NCBI RefSeq assembly: GCF_947172395.1
Contig: NC_069098.1
Span: 5,263,001-5,327,000, forward strand
DNA length: 64,000 nucleotides
From: Bicyclus anynana
Taxonomy: Eukaryota > Arthropoda > Insecta > Lepidoptera > Nymphalidae
Reading direction: 5' to 3'
The notes below the pieces were generated by a model. That model did no database searches and was not told where the DNA came from. It worked only from the letters and a program-made list of their open reading frames with translations. Positions 43,572 to 54,199 of the stretch are shown piece by piece (the stretch's first letter is position 1; every line of letters begins with the position of its first letter). A program made the translations under genes and the position numbers.

Positions 43572-43637
43572 AAATGTCATCTAGCTACTGTATGATATCC
43601 ACGATGGGTTGTGGATATCACACACCAGATGACATTT
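43572..43637. repeat. Interrupted hairpin
   Basis: Outer arms AAATGTCATCT (43572-43582) / AGATGACATTT (43627-43637); inner arms TGATATCCAC (43593-43602) / GTGGATATCA (43611-43620). Confidence 0.8.
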
Positions 43638-43701
43638 GTTACATAGAATCCCGATTTCGTATATGCCAACTAAAATACGTCAAAGTTAGTGAATTAGCCT
43701 G

Positions 43702-43845
43702 CTGATGTTATGTGACGATACAGTCTAAGATGGAAGTCGGCTAACTTGAAGAGGTACAAGTTCATTCTAGCTATACCTCTGAAGCTTTCTATACGGCATC
43801 TTATTCTATACGGCATCTTACCGGAACTAATCTAACGGTTACTTT
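43702..43845 (-). mobile_element. SINE-B, diverged
   Basis: GTGACGATACAGTCTAAGATGG, GTCGGCTAACTTG and a duplicated CTATACGGCATCTTA. Confidence 0.5.
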
Positions 43846-43876
43846 TTTGTAATTTGTAAGCGTTCTATATTATTTA

Positions 43877-44079
43877 CTATACTAATATTATAAAGCTGAA
43901 GAGTTTGTTTGTTTGTTTGATTGATTGAACGCGCTAATCTTAGGGACTACTGGTTCGATTTGAAAAATTCTTTCAGTGTTAGATAGCCCATTTATCGAGG
44001 AAGGCTATTGGTTATATATTATCCCCGTATTCCTACGGAAACGGGAACCACGCAAGTGAAACCGCGCGTCGTCAGCTAG
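43877..44079 (+). mobile_element. HEL, complete, plus orientation
   Basis: TACTATACTAATATTATAAA start; ends GAAACCGCGCGTCGTCAGCTAG followed by T at 44080. Confidence 0.7.
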
Positions 44080-44410
44080 TATATACACCAGAACGGGACC
44101 TCAACATTCCACAATATTATAACACAAACCATATATCATATGCGCGAACAACAGATTCGAGCACTGAATAATGCCCAGTCTTTTGTATATTTTATACCCA
44201 AAATCATATTGCCCTTGTAATAGTTTCCAAGGGTTCGGAATATGCGAATAAACATGGCCGAAAATAGCTTGACCGTACAATACAATAGATAAAGAGTACA
44301 ACAAAAAAATCAGAGACGTTTTTGATAAAAATATTTATTGTACACAATAGTATATTACCTATAAATCTGCTTGCCTAACTACTTCAGGAGTTGTAATAAA
44401 TAAATAAATA
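44080..44410. other. Unassigned stretch
   Basis: A 67-codon minus frame (44304-44101) is present with no recognised domain. Confidence 0.35.
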
Positions 44411-44602
44411 AGAGCCTCAATAGCTCAACGGTAAGAGTGGTCGGATTCATCACCGAGGGGTGGTGGTTCGATCCCCGCCCCGTTGGACTATTGTCGTACC
44501 CACTCCTAATTACAGTCTTTCTCGACTAGTTGGAGGGGAATGGGAATATTGGTCATATTTAAAAAAATATGGCAAATATTCTTTTTAAAAAAAAAAAAAA
44601 AA
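44411..44602 (+). mobile_element. SINE-C, full length
   Basis: tRNA-like GAGCCTCAATAGCTCAACGG (A box), GGTTCGATCCCCGCCCC (B box), body TTGGAGGGGAATGGGAATAT and poly-A. Confidence 0.75.
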
Positions 44603-46660
44603 TGATTTAGTACATCTAAGTTATTCCGTTAGGAATAACTTTTCAAATCAGGTAAGTAGTTATTCGTGTATCATATATGAAACAAGGTCATTAACGTATA
44701 TTTTATAATTTTATTATAATGAATAAATTATTTAACTAAAGGAGTATCTCTGTAATCAATAGGTTTATCAGCAGTTGAATATTACAGCCGAGGCGATATT
44801 GCAACTCGAGCCAAAAGCGAGAGCTATAGTAAGGAAGCAGAGGCTCTAATTATCAAAGCGCAATTATGTCATACGGCGTTTTATAACACATTTGAGAGTG
44901 AACACACTTTCTGAAAATAAATTTGCATCTTTGCCTGTTTTCCATATGATGACATATTGACACGCTTGTCATTTTTACACAGATAGCGAAGTGCGAGCAC
45001 AAGCGTTTTTTAGGCAAATGCATCAAAAACAGCCATTATTACTCATAAAGTAAATTAATATTTTTGTGTTTCTGTTTCAGATAAATAGTTGTCATTTATT
45101 GTCAAAATTATTAAAATTAAAGAATCAAATGTTTTTTTATTATATTTTATCTGACAAAGTTAATTTTATTGACCACTTTTTTGACATAAAAACTCTTTGC
45201 CAAGATTTAAAAAGTACCGGTCGTTTTCAGACTGATGATAAAGGTTATAAATTACATTACGGCACATGTGCATTTTACTTTACATTACGGCACATGTGCA
45301 TAAGCGATACTTTACGAGCAAATGTGTTATAAATATAATTATGTTTAAATGAACCTTAATGTCTATTATGATAAGACCAAAGAGAATATATTTACTTACC
45401 AATGTGTGTGAGACTTTTACTTCGCATATTAATAGGTAGTAGATATTTTAACATACTCTTGTACTAAAATATTTGTTGAGTTATGTTAAAATTCACTTAA
45501 CCCAAACACTGTTGTAAATTTACTGTGCAAACATCACAATTCAATTTTATCTAAATATAATCTTGATTTATACACAAACCAATATCGAAACGGTTAGTAG
45601 TAAAATTTAACACATACCTATTACAATTTTTAACACGTTTACTCGTATGGTTAATCATTAATGGTTATTAAAATATTATAAATTGGTTATTAAAATATTG
45701 AAAGTGGTATATTAAATCTGGTATTCTATTCATGATACTTTTTCGTTTCAACGTAAACCATTCAGCATTTACTTATTTATTTGAACCGTGACTATAACAG
45801 AAGCTAATGGTGAAGACTAGTTTACATACGCTAAAATAATAGTATAAGTTATTCTTGACCGCAACCTTTAAATTATGTAGTTTTAAAGTACATATTCAAA
45901 GCTTGAGGTCAAGAATTTCATTGACTTCTAAATATTTAATGTGCCTATTATTATTACATTAATAACAGCCCGCCACAATTACCGTTAGCCTTCTAACTAT
46001 ATACTGCGCATAATATTTCTAACTAATAGTAGCTAAAACTTAAATATCCAGTGCAACAAAGATATCAAATTATCAGGGTTTTTTTCGTTTTTACCTAGTA
46101 GTGGTAGTGGTAAATGGAAACCTTACTACAGAATAAGACCTTACGTTATTACTTACTTACTTAAGTAAGTATTAATACTTTTTTATTAGGTATTTAATAC
46201 CTATTGTTTAATTAAATATATTGTATCAGTGTCGTAAATTTACCGAGCAAACATCCCTATTCTAAATATAATCTTGATTTATACACAAACCAATATCGAA
46301 GCACAAACCAACTGATTTTTTTTGCACTTATAATTACGTTTTATTTCACCTATACATACCTACCTATGTAGAATAATCAGAAAAATTATAATAAGTAAGT
46401 ATTCAATATAAAACTTTTTGAAGTAATAAATTATGATTGTGTGAGGAGTGGCAATATTGTTTAACGTATCTTTACATTTTAATTTTTAAGAGCTTACTTG
46501 TCCTTAAAAAATGAAATTCTCTTTCTCTCTCACTGTCAGTTTTAGTTTTTCTATCGACATAATCATTACCTGATAACAATTAAGTTTTCTTTTGTAATTA
46601 AATCCAAATGAACAAAACTATCACTGTCTTTAGGAAATTCGTTTAAACATATTAAAAACT
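44603..46660. other. Long unassigned stretch with short direct repeats
   Basis: AT-rich. A pair TACATTACGGCACATGTGCAT lies at 45253-45273 and 45282-45302. A second pair of about 75 bp (TAAATTTAC.G.GCAAACATC...AAATATAATCTTGATTTATA) lies at 45512-45592 and 46233-46301. An 88-codon frame at 45066-45332 has no domain. Confidence 0.5.
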
Positions 46661-46739
46661 GTACCAGTCATTGTGAAAGCGCCCGTAGATCGACGCGTGC
46701 GGCGGTTTTCGGCGATCTCACACGGAGCTTAACCGATAA

Positions 46740-46800
46740 GCCAATAAAAGGTATAAAAATAAAGCCGGACACAAATAAACGTGACGTCAGCAACACGTGC
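46740..46800 (+). promoter_or_regulatory. Candidate TATA/CRE/E-box cluster
   Basis: TATAAAA at 46752-46758, palindromic CRE TGACGTCA at 46782-46789, E-box CACGTG at 46794-46799, set in a GC-richer non-repetitive patch (46675-46820). Downstream ATGGTAAAACCTAG/GTATCA (about 46895) could be a short first coding segment with a donor, which is speculative. Confidence 0.25.
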
Positions 46801-46964
46801 AACGCGCCGTGCACTATAACTACATCGGTCATTTCAATGCTTCGAGTGATCGTTAAAATATCGACTGACTTGCATAATAAGTGACAACGATTGTCATGGT
46901 AAAACCTAGGTATCATGATTTGATAGATAAGTTCATGTTGCTGAACTCGGTCGTTGTACTTATG

Positions 46965-47160
46965 TGAAATATTCTATTGGCGCTTGTTGACTGTACCTTG
47001 TTGTACCGTGTTTGACTTGGGATCCTCATAACTTTAATTTTAAGTTTTCGTCTTTCATTATCACCATTATCTAATTACATTTCATTACAAGTAGCTAACG
47101 TTTAAAAAGTGCTTGTAGACTAAGCCTCATTGAAATAAATGAATTTTGACTTTTGACTTA
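46965..47160 (+). mobile_element. LINE-E 3' end, short
   Basis: GGATCCTCATAACTTTAATT, ATTATCACCATTATCTAATT and GAAATAAATGAATTTTGACT tail. Confidence 0.6.
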
Positions 47161-47579
47161 CTACTTAGCAGTTTTTTTTTTCTAAATTTTTATGAACGAG
47201 GTAAAACAGAGCTGATATAAGTTTCATCATCATCATCATAATTTTTTCATTGTCATAATACCCACAGAGTATAGACGATACAGAGTAAGTCTTTGCAAGC
47301 AATGTGGTAAGCCGGTGAAACCTACAAAAAAGAAAAGCGTCACGCGGCTCCTTGACAACCGCAACAAAATTTTATAATAGTTTGTATTTCAAAATTTAAT
47401 TAGTATTTAATGGAAAACACTCCAACACAACAAATCCAAGTCTCCGGTAAAAGACAACTTTTTAATCTGTGTTTTAATTTAAAAGTAAAAGATTTTATTA
47501 CTTTTTCCAGTAGGTATGCAATATACTTACGAAAGTCGATTCCCATGCGCTCTCTAAATCTATACTTCTTATAGATATA
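47161..47579. other. Unassigned stretch
   Basis: Nothing recognised apart from an (ATC)n run at 47226-47238. Confidence 0.45.
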
Positions 47580-47785
47580 CTAGCTGACGCCGCGCGGTTT
47601 CATCTGCGTGGTTCTCGTTCCCGTAAGAATACGGGGATATTATGTAGCCTATAGCCTTCCTCGATAAATGGGCTATCTAACACTGAAAGAATTTTTCAAA
47701 TCGGACTAGTAGTCCCTGAGATTAGCGCGTTCAAATTCTCACAATAACGGGAACTACACAGGTGAAACCGCGAGGCGTCAGCTAG
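47580..47785. mobile_element. Helitron-like element with two inverted 3' ends
   Basis: 47580-47732 is HEL (minus) from its CTAG end to GATTAGCGCGTTCAAATTC. Instead of the usual TATAATATTAG terminus it continues as a plus-strand 3' end, GGGAACTACACAGGTGAAAC...GGCGTCAGCTAG (47750-47785). It is flanked by A and T. Confidence 0.7.
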
Positions 47786-48040
47786 TTAGATAAAATTGTG
47801 AATTGAGCTGGCTTGTTACATAACAAGTTTAAGATTTTGAGTGAGTTTAGTTTTACCTAAGCACTAGATTTTCGTACCAAGCGTAATTTAATTCTTGCGA
47901 GCAAATCCTGAACAAGGTTACGTTAACGCGACGATTATAATAATGAATTAGTTGAGCTCTAAGCTTTACCTTAATAAAGTATATGTAACATACTTGGCGA
48001 ACCCTGCCACCAAATAAACCCTTAAATCTAGATGCCACCA
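47786..48040. other. Unassigned stretch
   Basis: Nothing recognised. Confidence 0.45.
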
Positions 48041-48088
48041 AGAAACCCACTTCACTCCTTACATGAGTAAGGAGTGAAGTGGGTTTCT
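48041..48088. repeat. Perfect 22-bp hairpin, 4-nt loop
   Basis: AGAAACCCACTTCACTCCTT.. at 48041-48062 mirrored at 48067-48088. Confidence 0.9.
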
Positions 48089-48299
48089 CTACGTGAGGTG
48101 TGACTGTCGTTTGGTTTTCTCAGACTACCCGCTAACCCATATTAGAGACGTTATATACTAAAAACGTGTGGTGTCTTTGAGCTACAAAATCTAAACATAT
48201 AAAATGATCTCGAAAACCGCAGAACGTAAAAATTGTTTAAAGTTAGTAAACGTCTGCTAAGAAATGATTTTGCGACAGGGCCGCATTAAGCAGGTCTAA

Positions 48300-48328
48300 G
48301 GGCGGACGAAGTCGTGGGCGTCCGCTTG
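48300..48328 (+). mobile_element. HEL 3' end remnant
   Basis: GGGCGGACGAAGTCGTGGGCGTCCGCTTGT has the terminal hairpin of the long HEL subfamily, with CTTG in place of CTAG. Confidence 0.45.
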
Positions 48329-48344
48329 TACCTACATTTGTGGA

Positions 48345-48560
48345 GTCACGCACTTGTGAACGTTGTGTGTAGGGTTAAAAGGATCCTTTGACAGTTAACA
48401 AACACTCCCCTTTTCCACTCAAGTCACTCTCCCTGCCTATCCCAAGTAACCACGCCACGAGCACTGAAGCTTCCCGCCAACCGATCGCTACCCCTATCTA
48501 ACTCCCTACTTTACAGAAACAAGTCGCGCAACCCAGCGTCGGCACGAGCCAACACGAAAT
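48345..48560 (-). repeat. REP-J copy
   Basis: GGAGTCACGCACTTGTGAAC, CACTCCCCTTTTCCACTCAA and CTGCCTATCCCAAGTAAC are the inverse of 6501-6640. The copy extends further to about 48560. Confidence 0.55.
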
Positions 48561-48867
48561 CGAGCGACGTCTTTTAAGTCTCAGACTTATATTTCCTAAC
48601 AGTACCTATTCAATTTATAAACTACTAAAAAAGACGCTACATAATATAGCACGTTTTTATCCACATATTTTCACGTAACCTGAACTCAATGACTCGGAGA
48701 AAATTGGACAGCCTGAGGGCGTAGGTTAGCATTATATCTGAAGGGAGGACATCTTCGCTTATACGAGTATATTAAATGTTACACGTAAAATGTTCTACTT
48801 AATGTTTACCGGTGCAATGATTTAGCGAATTTAGTTTATTGTAATTTATTTGAATTATATTATTATG

Positions 48868-49075
48868 TTACTAGTATTATAAACTCGAATGTTTGTATGG
48901 ATGTTTGTTACTCTTTAACGTCACGACTTTTAAACCAATTTAGTTGTAAACTTGGAATGGAGATATATCATGTCCTGGTTTAACACATTTAAGCTACTTT
49001 ACTTCAGGTATTACCGAGATAAATGAAGGGTATTGACAGACAGACAGACGGACAGACATACAAACTCTTTTTCTA
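48868..49075 (+). mobile_element. HEL, diverged
   Basis: TTACTAGTATTATAAACTCG start, GTTTGTATGGATGTTTGTTA, and a GACAGACAGACGGACAGAC tract. Confidence 0.45.
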
Positions 49076-50484
49076 AAAGCTTTCATAATAATCGTTAGAC
49101 AATTCTCACATAATGTTTTCCATATATCGGTGTTTACATTTAATATGCAAAAAGAAGAAACCGTTGATTTATTACGCATACACAAGTGTAAACAGTGGCG
49201 AGGTTATTACGTTTTAATATAATGTATTTGTATAAGTCCGTGCCACAGACTAAAATAAAAGATAGAAAGAGTCGTCGAGTATTCTATGACGTAAGGCAGT
49301 AGTGTCTTAGCTATCTCCAATGCTGTTTTTCTTTCACACGATCGCAACCGCTGGTTATTTTATTCAGTGTTTTTACTTATATCAGTGACTTTGTAAAATC
49401 TTTATCAAGTGCTCAATTGGTAAATTGCTTTTCAACCGTGTTTTAAATGCAGCTTCTTTATAACATATCAAATAAATAAAGCACATTGCATCGTTTGTGA
49501 GGAAAACAATGTGAGAAAAATTAAAGTGTACTTGTATAAATTAAATATGCGGCTAAGATGTTACACTAAGTATTTGGATGATTGATTCAATCCGTTATTT
49601 ATGGGAATAAAATTTAATGTAAGTGTGCATTATGAAAATTTATCCACACAAATAATTTGAATGCCCGTACTATGGGATACAGAATAACGCATTATTTCAC
49701 ATTTAGCTTTCCTCGATTAAAAACATCCCCGTGGAAATTACCAGGCGAGCAAAGCGGTGGAATAGTTTTTGATAACAATTAATAAAAAAAACTTGAGAGG
49801 TGTCAATGGACACCCAGATGGAACGAAGTTGTTATTATTTTTTATTATTTATATGTACAAAAAACTTGTATACACTCAACAAAAATAATCGTCGCGACAC
49901 CACACTGTTCAATGCAAAATAGAAAGGCGAAACGAAAATAACTGGCTTGCTTTCTATGAGAGAGAGAGAGAGGGAGGGAGACAGAGAAACACGCGCACGC
50001 CGCACGGCTTACATGTATAGCAAAGTGTCGTTACAACTTTTGGTCTTAATTTCTTCCATCTAGCTCCCTTTCGCAACGCGAAATAATGAACTTAATTCCA
50101 AATCGTTTAATTTTAAGACAGTTATAAATGAATCCTTTATATAAGTAGTCTATAATTTTCTTTTGGTCTAAGGACAGTACGTAATGTCGTTTTCCGCCAT
50201 ATTTCTTATTTCGGCCGGAGTTGTGATGTGATATTATGAGCTTTCACAAAGTAGGTTATGTACATAATTTAAGACGGTTTGTTTACAAAAATTTCATTTT
50301 CAACGCTTTCTGTTTACAATCTGGAGGATGTTATGGTTTATTCGTACATTTAATAATAACGACGACGTTTTCCGTCATACCAGCTGACGTCGGTAACTTA
50401 GTTACTTACAAGCGGATAAAAGGTTTTAAAAATACTTGTCTTGACTTTATTATATTCAATATAAAAAAGGTTAGACGCTTTTAG
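49076..50484. other. Long unassigned stretch
   Basis: A (GA)n run at 49960-49977. No gene or named repeat seen. An 82-codon frame (50236-50484) has no domain. Confidence 0.45.
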
Positions 50485-50657
50485 ATACCGCCAAGCGAAT
50501 TACCGTTCCGATACGATGTCGTGTAGATACCGAAAGGGGTGTGGATTTTAATCCTCCTCCTACTAAAAAGTCAATTCACTTTTCATCATTTTTTTTCAGA
50601 TTTCATCATCACTTATCATCAAGTGATATTGTAGTCAAGGGCTAACTTGTAGAATAT
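50485..50657 (+). mobile_element. SINE-B, 5' truncated
   Basis: TACCGCCAAGCGAATTACCG, GAAAGGGGTGTGGATTTTAA, GTAGTCAAGGGCTAACTTGT. Confidence 0.7.
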
Positions 50658-50750
50658 TCGTATGTGTATGTTACCTCCAATTTCAAGATTTTATGTAATA
50701 GTAGGTTTGCAGTGTTTAATTAATAAGCGTATATAGTTACTATGTACGTA

Positions 50751-51130
50751 ATAATAATAATAATAATAATTGTTTATTTGCAAGAATACAACATTCCACT
50801 AAATTAATAGTGTGCAAATATAAAAAATACAAATAGTCACAATTACCAAATTAAATGAAATGAGATTAAGAAAAAGATAAATACAGTCACAGTTACTAAA
50901 TTAAATTAAATGAAATTACAAATAAAAAAGAAAAAATAACATCAATAGTCATAATTACCAAATTAAATTAAAAATGAAAATAAAATAAAGTTACACTTGC
51001 AATACAATATACAAAATTCATAGTTCATAGTACATAGTAGTAATTCGTAGTTCGTAGTACATAGTAATTCAATCAAAAATTCTAAAAAAAAAAAAAAAAT
51101 TCTAAAAATTCAAAAATTCTTAGTCTAGGT
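50751..51130 (-). mobile_element. Probable LINE 3' UTR with internal repeats
   Basis: (AAT)n tail at 50751-50770, TTGTTTATTTGCAAGAATAC, then three diverged copies of AGTCACAATTACCAAATTAA (about 50835, 50884, 50947) and a TAGTTCATAGTACATAG patch. Confidence 0.4.
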
Positions 51131-51567
51131 TAGAATCCTGAGCGTAGTGAGGGTTTTAAAGGCACAAGAGACAAATACTTTACTCTCGTGTGATACATAC
51201 AACTTAATAGCAACGTTTAAAATTCTATTACGTATTTATCTTCAAGAGAGCCAATTGTTGTATCTAAGTACATCATGAGCAACTCAACTAATCATATCTT
51301 TACGTTTACGCCTCCAGTTAAGCGAAAATCCTTTGCTACCTGAGAACCCAAGACATAACAGTTCGTTATTATTAACTTGTAATTTATGTGGATACTCATT
51401 GTTCTTCGGTAACATAATATGTATCACAAATTTTTTCAAGGTATCCTCCAGAGATCATACTGGACATTCTATGTCGTCTCTAAAGAAATAAAGTTCTAAT
51501 GCGGAACTTTTCGTATGTTTCTACACAATTTTTACATGCCCACTGTAGGTATTTTTTATTACTTTAT
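51131..51567. other. Unassigned stretch, perhaps the same LINE
   Basis: Minus-strand sequence might continue the LINE at 50751-51130, but no diagnostic RT motif is visible. Confidence 0.3.
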
Positions 51568-51790
51568 TAAGGCCAGACCTCAATCTTTTTAAGACAGGGG
51601 ATATGGATGGGTCTTAATCACCATGCTATAAAAATGAGGCATGGCAAGCTTTCGCTTAACTGTTGGATTAATAGTCGGATACAAAAGGCGGTAATTCTTG
51701 AGACGGCGCGTATTGTGAGGAGGTTCCTCACTCTGGAGCCCTAACCACCGGTTGCTTGGGCACTTTAATGTCCCGCAGCGGGAAGGTTGA
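51568..51790 (-). mobile_element. SINE-D-like, diverged
   Basis: GGCCAGACCTCAATCTTTTT and GACAGGGGATATGG match the tail of SINE-D; the rest is weak. Confidence 0.35.
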
Positions 51791-51794
51791 TTTT

Positions 51795-51850
51795 TTTTTT
51801 ATAAATTTTTTAATAGTGTTTCGTATTTTATTGACATTGTTAAAAATTTA
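51795..51850 (+). mobile_element. LINE 3' tail fragment
   Basis: AATTTTTTAATAGTGTTTCG, TATTTTATTGACATTGTTAA match the 3' end of the LINE piece at 56090-56331 in the opposite orientation. Confidence 0.45.
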
Positions 51851-51860
51851 AAAAAAAGAA

Positions 51861-52261
51861 CTAATATATAAATGAGAGAAAAAAAAATAATAGTCTGTTA
51901 AGTCTACATTACCAGTGCCTTACCCTGTATTATCCTCTCGTTTATAAATCTCCAGGGGAACGGCCTAATGCTGGCTACAAAAATGATAAATTGGGTACAA
52001 AACCTTCATAATCATGTCGGGCACATTGCAAAATTATGTTCGTTACGAGGTAGATACGTTATCTTTTTATTTTAGAACAATAGCTAACGGGCTTTTTAAA
52101 CAAAGCTTTATTGTTATTCTTTTTTTTAATCTTTTCGCATATTTTAAAGGAAGTTATAATTAATTATTATTCATTAATAATATTCATTGTAAAATTCAAA
52201 TGGTATTTTTTTTCTAGTTGTATATTTGCTTGTAAGCTACTTCTTTCTTTACATACATTAT
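51861..52261. other. Unassigned stretch
   Basis: AT-rich; nothing recognised. Confidence 0.45.
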
Positions 52262-52452
52262 CATCATCAGATAATGATGACGACGATGATCAGTGGATAT
52301 CCATCGGCTGATAAAGCCGATGGACGTCCACTGCTGGACATAGACCTCTTGCATGGACTTCCAAACATAATAGTCACGAGCCGCCAGCATCCAGCGGCTC
52401 CTGCAACCCGCTGCGCTTCCCGGTGCGGGGTCGCCATTCCAGCACCTTCTTT
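52262..52452 (-). mobile_element. RTE LINE 3' end
   Basis: ATC-rich tail, CCGATGGACGTCCACTGCTG, CATGGACTTCCAAACATAAT, AGCATCCAGCGGCTCCTGCA. Confidence 0.7.
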
Positions 52453-52578
52453 ATATTGTCTCAGGTAAAACTTGGATCTCTATATAGAAGCGTTAGGACC
52501 AATGTGTGAAATTCTCACATTGCTAAACGATACTTCTACTTAGCTAGTTTCGTTATTATTTTTAACTGAAAAAGCTTG

Positions 52579-53023
52579 TGTAGGCGTACTCAGGATTCAG
52601 GTAATAATAACTTCTTGATTGTTTGAATACCTTCTTTTATTTCAATTACTTTATGATATTTCTATTGGTGGTGAAACTACTCTCGATTCGGAATTGCAGA
52701 CATTGCAGAGAAGAATCGATAAGAAACTCTACAGTAGCTCTTTTCAAAGATGTTGGTTATAAAACTGTTTCAATTCTACTCGACTTAACTCGTGATTCGC
52801 TCAACAGAGAATAATCGACCGCCAACATGAAAACAATAATGTCTTCTGTCAAGTTGTAGCTTTCAAGCTTGGATAAAATAAATCTGATTGGTTCCCGCCA
52901 TTTTACTTCAACCGGCGTCAACCAATCACAGAATGACAACTGAGAGATCATTTAAAAACAAAGTTGCCAGCATGAAAATAAAAATGTGATATAATTATGA
53001 ATCTAGTTTGCTTAATCCTAACA
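52579..53023 (-). repeat. LTR (3' LTR in element sense)
   Basis: TGTAGGCGTACTC...TAATCCTAACA on the plus strand. Contains an inverted CCAAT pair (TGATTGGTT at about 52888 and AACCAATCA at about 52919) and AATAAA (minus) at about 52638-52643. Confidence 0.85.
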
Positions 53024-53085
53024 ATCGACCGTCCTGACAACGTGTGCGCCCCGCACATGTCGCCAGGAGGCATCCTAACAATCGA
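53015..53085. repeat. Duplicated LTR-junction motif
   Basis: ATCCTAACAATCGA occurs at 53015-53028 and again at 53072-53085, bracketing the pol end and purine-poor pre-LTR region. Confidence 0.8.
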
Positions 53086-53258
53086 AAGTTAGTCAGTTGT
53101 CACTCTTTACATAAACTCTTACTCTTACTCTTTTCATAATATTATTCTACTCGTACATTCTTATAAAACTCTGATTGTATACAAATTTCAATGTTAATAC
53201 CATTCTAATAAACTTACTTTATGAACTGAATAACTCTTGTATCTTATATATCAAAATG

Positions 53259-53451
53259 TAGATTATATTCTCAATTGATTTTATACATCGCAATCAACAT
53301 AGTTAATGCAACAGTTGCAAATATCAATAAAAACGGTTAGGTATATTCGTAAACTGCAGACTATATTCTCAATTGATTTTACACATTGCAATCAACATAA
53401 TTAATGCAACAATCACAAACATCATTATAATCGGTTACATTCGTAAACTGA
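53259..53451. repeat. Tandem duplication, 98-bp period
   Basis: AGA.TATATTCTCAATTGATT...GCAATCAACATA.TTAATGCAAC...TTCGTAAACTG occurs from 53260 and from 53358. Confidence 0.8.
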
Positions 53452-53548
53452 TTATCTTTTAAGACTATTAATATTTATATTACATACTGCTATTATTGGT
53501 CACATTACTTCGTAAGTAATTATATAGATCTGCTTGATAAGAAAAACA

Positions 53549-53858
53549 ACGATCGATTAATGCTTTCTTTCACTTATATGACTTCTAACTATTTCGTTGG
53601 GATTCGAACGATCGATTAATCGAATAACCCACTATTATCAGCTTACCCCACATATATGCCTGCAAGACGATCGATTTACTTGTGGCAGCCAGTGGGGCAA
53701 CATACTCTAATATTCACATACCAGGACACGATCCGATCGATTCTCGTGCCTGGTTCTAGTGTTTCTGCTGTGTATCAGGCCACGATCCGATCGATTCTCG
53801 TGCCTGATTCCAGCTCCATCGAGAGTGACAAGACACGATCCGATCGATTCTCGTGTCT
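53549..53858. repeat. Cluster of six CGATCGATT motifs, three in hairpins
   Basis: ACGATCGATT at 53549, 53608 and 53667; CCGATCGATT at 53733, 53787 and 53840. The last three sit in the loops of inverted repeats 53721-53753, 53774-53808 and 53831-53858. Confidence 0.8.
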
Positions 53859-53899
53859 CATCTGTAACAACGAAAAATCAACCTGCAGTTTAAATGCAT

Positions 53900-54118
53900 C
53901 GATAAATAAATATAAAAAACACAAAATACCTGATTATTGTAAAAATTCTATTTGGATATTTTATGTTAACTACACCATTATTGTAATTGTACCTATGCAT
54001 ATGCACCTGGGGAAGTCACTGGCCCTTAAGACACGGGCTTACCTAGTTTAAGGGCCAGGACGTCATTGCAATTTGAGTACTGAGTTTTTTTTCGAATAAA
54101 CAATTCTTATTCTTATAT
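53900..54118 (+). mobile_element. Possible nested LINE 3' end
   Basis: Stem TGGCCCTTAA..TTAAGGGCCA (about 54010-54055), then GACGTCATTGCAATTTGAGT, a poly-T patch, AATAAA and an ATTCTTATTCTTAT tail. Looks like a plus-strand retroposon end inside the minus-strand LTR element. Confidence 0.4.
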
Positions 54119-54199
54119 AAAATTGTAAATTAAAATTATACGAACATTAATAAACAATTTTTATTTCTTTAGTCAAGTATTAATTATCATCTTTATATA

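Noticed and set aside
53549..53858. CRISPR-like array from the CGATCGATT repeats
   Set aside because: Spacing is irregular, the repeats are short, and this is a eukaryotic genome.
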